Assembly (NCBI GenBank): GCA_013695335.1
Contig: JACDAR010000290.1
Span: 1 to 7,394, forward strand
Direction: 5' to 3'
Length of the DNA stretch: 7,394 nucleotides
Source: Rubrobacter sp.
GTDB lineage: Bacteria > Actinomycetota > Rubrobacteria > Rubrobacterales > Rubrobacteraceae
Of this stretch, positions 6,140-7,394 are shown piece by piece; within the stretch, counting starts at the first letter, position 1, and each line of letters begins with the position of its first letter. The position numbers and the translations under genes are program-made. The notes under the pieces were generated by a model. The model was given only the letters and a program-made list of their open reading frames with translations, was not told where the DNA came from and did no database searches.

Positions 6140-7374
6140 TTACCAGATCCCGATCACGACGAACACGAACCACGCAACGAGCGGCGCAAGTAGGGTGACG
6201 CCGACGGCCCACAGCAGAAGCTGCCTGAAAAACTTGCGCTCGTCCACGCCCTGGGCGTTTGCGACCAGGAGCGCGCCGTTGGTCGAGAGCGGGCTGATAT
6301 CCACGATAGCGGAGGAGATGGCTATAGCCGTGACGACGCCTACCGCCGAGAGTCCAGAATCCTGGAGGATAGGCTTCGCGAGCGGGATAGCCGCGCCCAG
6401 AATCCCCGCCGTGGACGCGAAAGCCGAGATCACCCCACCGACGTAAGACGCGCCGAGCGCGGCGATCAGGTTGCTCCCGATACCGGCGATCACGTTCTGC
6501 ATGTACTCGATAGTCCCGATCTCCTCCAGCACCCCGATATACGTCAGCACGCCGCAGATCAGGAGTATCGCCGACCACGGCATCGCGTTGAAAGCCTCAC
6601 CCTGCTGCTGAGGCGAGATCAAAACCAGCACCAGCCCGACTATGAAAGCCCCGAAGCCAACGTCGTAGTAATCGCTGCTGCCGAACAGGAAAGAGACCAC
6701 GATCAGGATGACTATGCTTGCGAGCGTGGCCGCGATGAACGGCGTCATCCTGTCCCCGGCGTTCTCCGAAGTGTCTTCCGTATTGCCATCCCCCGAAAGG
6801 CCAACCGATCCTGTCTCATCAGCAAGGGCCACCATAACGCCCTTCTGCCTCAGCAACCGCACCCCGCCGAAGACGAAGAACACCCCGGCCGCGACAACGG
6901 TGTTGAAGATAAGGGAGTTGGCGAACAGGAGCCAGCGGTCACGCCCTGCACGACCATGACGCCCATGAGCAGCGGGCTGATCTGATACCGTGCCGCGAAC
7001 CGCAACGCAACCGGCGCAACGATGGCGACCCCCGCCGCGCTCAGGGCGCCGATGCTGCAAAACAGGGCAGCGAGCAGGAACATGATCCAGGGTATAAGCC
7101 CCACGTTACCCCCGACCAGGCGCAGCCCCCAGCTCACCAGTAAGTCCACGGTCCCGTTGTTCTGGGCTATGGCGAACAGGAACGTGATCCCCGCAAGCAA
7201 TATGAAAAGGTCGCCAGGAAACACGGCGAAAATGTCGTCGACCGTCATGCCGCCGAGGGTGATGCCTAGAAGGAAAGCTGCAACGAACCCCATGATGCCG
7301 AGGTTGATCGGCAGAACCGAGGCCACAACGAACATTCCGAGAAGCACTATCAGCGAGAATAGCTCCGCACTCAT
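6140..7374 (-). pseudogene. MatC-type (SLC13/ion-transporter superfamily) dicarboxylate permease, frameshifted by a deletion
   Basis: Predicted multi-span carrier for a small carboxylate. The N-terminal 149 codons match the MatC_N (malonate carrier) region: MSAELFSLIVLLGMF, FPGDLF (52-57), AIAQNNGTVD (68-77), IPWIMFLLAALFCSIGA, then LLMGVMVVQGVTAGS. The C-terminal half (from WLLFANSLIFNTVVAAGVFF to FVVIGIW at 6143) continues the family with many helices and STNGALLVANAQG, but in another frame. The switch is at 6928-6934. About 25 residues expected between GVTAGS and WLLFAN are missing, so the lesion is a deletion, not a one-base slip. In its own frame the N-terminal part runs to a stop at 6850. 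GGGGAGGG 6 nt before ATG 7374 supports the start. It leads the AcnX operon and would have supplied the AcnX substrate. The family is fairly sure; the substrate is inferred only from the name-giving member. Confidence 0.85.
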
Positions 7375-7380
7375 CCCATA

Positions 7381-7388
7381 CCCTCCCC
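7381..7388 (-). promoter_or_regulatory. Strong ribosome binding site of the permease gene
   Basis: Minus-strand GGGGAGGG ends 6 nt before ATG 7374 and fixes that start. The promoter of the operon lies beyond the window. Confidence 0.75.
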
Positions 7389-7394
7389 TTTTCT

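Overview
The window looks like chromosomal DNA from a high-GC actinobacterium. The protein flavour, strong GGAGG-type ribosome binding sites and compact coupled operons would fit a Rubrobacter-like lineage, but this is inference and no marker gene fixes the taxon. There are no rRNA or tRNA genes and no CRISPR array.

Layout from left to right. (1) Positions 1-572, minus strand: an AraC-family DNA-binding protein whose frame has no stop before the window edge, overlapping the first 38 codons of another minus-strand frame. (2) About 584-753: a degenerate insertion-sequence remnant, probably IS256 family. It carries only a transposase C-terminal scrap, is flanked by a 12-bp inverted repeat, and abuts the broken 3' end of the next gene. 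(3) 593-1316, minus strand: a pair of small multidrug resistance (SMR) genes. The first in the operon is intact; the second is a pseudogene that has lost the essential first-helix glutamate and its C-terminus. (4) 1402-1998, plus strand: a divergent TetR/BetI-like repressor sharing an AT-rich promoter region with the SMR pair. (5) 2057-3907, plus strand: an intact cytosolic S9 prolyl-oligopeptidase-family serine peptidase. (6) 3920-4353, minus strand: two very small genes, one helix-turn-helix-like and one with two membrane spans. (7) 4482-7374, minus strand: a catabolic operon read as MatC-type dicarboxylate permease, then aconitase X (AcnX) large subunit, then AcnX small subunit, with 3-nt spacing and a 4-nt TTGA overlap.

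The catabolic operon would import an organic acid or amino-acid-like substrate and dehydrate it with the heteromeric AcnX hydro-lyase. As given, two of its three genes are broken: the permease has a frame-shifting deletion and the AcnX large subunit has an in-frame TGA. Together with the lesion in SMR1 and the lost stop of the AraC gene, this stretch carries an unusual density of damage. Either the locus is decaying around IS activity, or the sequence contains assembly errors; read mapping would decide. No wholly new system is evident. The most interesting items are the AcnX/MatC operon of unknown substrate, its lesions, and the AcnX small subunit with a serine-less active-site loop.
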